Positions 4,680-5,378 of a stretch of 5,378 nucleotides of DNA are shown here, piece by piece. Each line of letters starts with the position of its first letter. The stretch's first letter is position 1. Both the position numbers and the translations under genes were made by a program. The DNA comes from Sandaracinobacteroides sp031425455 (GTDB taxonomy: Bacteria > Pseudomonadota > Alphaproteobacteria > Sphingomonadales > Sphingomonadaceae). The stretch covers positions 1 through 5,378 of the forward strand of contig JANPJJ010000109.1 in assembly GCA_031425455.1 (NCBI GenBank). Reading direction: 5' to 3'. Under the pieces are notes generated by a model. It was not told the DNA's origin and searched no databases. It was given only the letters and a program-made list of their open reading frames with translations.

Positions 4680-5378
4680 TCAGCAGCCCTGCGATATGCG
4701 CTGCCAGCGCCCGCGCGACCTCCGCCTTCGATCCTTCGGGCAAGCTCTCTACCCCTGTCGCCGACACCAGGTGCACCAGGTTGCGGTCACCGCCCATCAC
4801 GTCGCCCGACACATCGTTGGCAACGATCAGGTCGCACCCCTTGCGCATCAGCTTGGCCTGGGCATTCGCCACCACATCATCGGTCTCGGCGGCAAACCCC
4901 ACCACCAGCCGGGGTCGCCTCGCCCCGCGCCCCAGGTCGGCAAGGATGTCCGGATTTTCCCGTAACGCCAGCGCCGGCGGGCCCGAGCCGTCCTTCTTGA
5001 TCTTCGCCGGCGCCGGGTCCACCGCCCAGTCCGCCACCGCCGCCACCATCACCGCCGCGTCCGCAGGCAGGGCGGCATCCACCGCCGCCGCCATCTCGCG
5101 CGCGGTCTCCACATCGACTCGCGTGACCCCCGCCGGCGTCGCCAGCGCCACCGGCCCCGCCACCAGCGTCACCCGGGCGCCCAGCGCGGCAAGCGCCGCC
5201 GCCAGCGCAAAACCCTGCTTCCCCGAAGACCGGTTGGCGATGTAGCGCACCGGATCGATCGGCTCATGCGTCGGCCCGGCGGTGACCAGAACATGGCGTC
5301 CGTCGAGCGGGCGTGTCGCCGGGGTCAGCGCCGCCGCGATCGCGGCGAGGATCGCGGGCGGCTCGGGCAGGCGGCCGG
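4672..5378 (-). CDS. coaBC: CoaBC, bifunctional PPC decarboxylase / phosphopantothenate-cysteine ligase (3' part)
   Basis: The gene enters from the right edge; 234 residues of its C-terminal part are visible, corresponding to the CoaB ligase domain and its linker, while the CoaC flavin-dependent decarboxylase domain lies outside. CoaB joins 4'-phosphopantothenate to cysteine using CTP; CoaC then decarboxylates the product to 4'-phosphopantetheine for coenzyme A. Counting from the first full codon (5376), VLVTAGPTHEPID (29-41) is the nucleotide-binding strand and loop and RYIANRSSGKQG (44-55) is the hallmark Asn-Ser-Ser-Gly-Lys motif. AAVADW (112-117), KIKK (125-128) with the catalytic Lys, VGFAAET (159-165) and ANDVSGD (186-192) follow. 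All key residues look intact. A GTG at 5250 lies in the middle of the conserved domain and is not a real start. TGA 4674-4672 overlaps dut. Confidence 0.97.
   Translation of the reverse strand, partial: GRLPEPPAILAAIAAALTPATRPLDGRHVLVTAGPTHEPIDPVRYIANRSSGKQGFALAAALAALGARVTLVAGPVALATPAGVTRVDVETAREMAAAVDAALPADAAVMVAAVADWAVDPAPAKIKKDGSGPPALALRENPDILADLGRGARRPRLVVGFAAETDDVVANAQAKLMRKGCDLIVANDVSGDVMGGDRNLVHLVSATGVESLPEGSKAEVARALAAHIAGLLNG

Overview
The window looks like a chromosomal segment of a high-GC alphaproteobacterium, most likely one of the Sphingomonadales. That placement is inferred from protein style, the coaBC-dut gene order and the GC-rich third codon positions; no 16S or other decisive marker is present. 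The window splits into two compositional domains. Bases 1 to about 1050 are close to half GC (I counted 47-48% over 421-540). From about 1110 to the end the DNA is strongly GC-rich (80% in the line 2221-2280). The left domain therefore reads as accessory DNA, such as a genomic island or mobile-element remnant, abutting core genome.

Left domain (1-1075), all candidate genes on the + strand: the 3' end of an unrecognised gene entering from the left edge (2-151); a small ORF coupled to it by an ATGA overlap and interrupted by one in-frame TAA (148-369); an intrinsic terminator (389-417); and a 194-residue protein (418-1002) that I read as a diverged ImmA/IrrE-like metallopeptidase-fold protein lacking the first His of HExxH. 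The terminator abuts the start codon of this last gene. A candidate promoter (366-393) lies across the terminator's left arm, so the gene may be transcribed from inside the terminator. A short overlapping ORF (995-1075) runs into the composition boundary and may be the stump of a lost downstream gene.

Right domain (1109-5378), core-like: a YfcG/Ure2p-like glutathione S-transferase on the - strand with a TTG start, divergent from a DHA1-type MFS transporter on the + strand. Convergent on the transporter is a - strand gene cluster that enters from the right edge: coaBC (partial) -> dut -> MoeB/ThiF/HesA-family adenylyltransferase -> DsrE-like small protein. coaBC and dut overlap by 8 nt, and the adenylyltransferase and DsrE-like genes overlap by 1 nt (TGATG). 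The only gap in the cluster, 28 bp after dut, holds three alternating copies of a 6-mer that can form two mutually exclusive hairpins.

CoaBC (coenzyme A synthesis) and Dut (dUTP removal) are housekeeping enzymes. The last two genes suggest a sulfur-transfer or protein-adenylation side activity co-expressed with them. The GST and transporter may form a detoxification/export pair, but this rests only on their divergent arrangement. I saw no tRNA, rRNA, CRISPR array, complete insertion sequence or recombinase gene.
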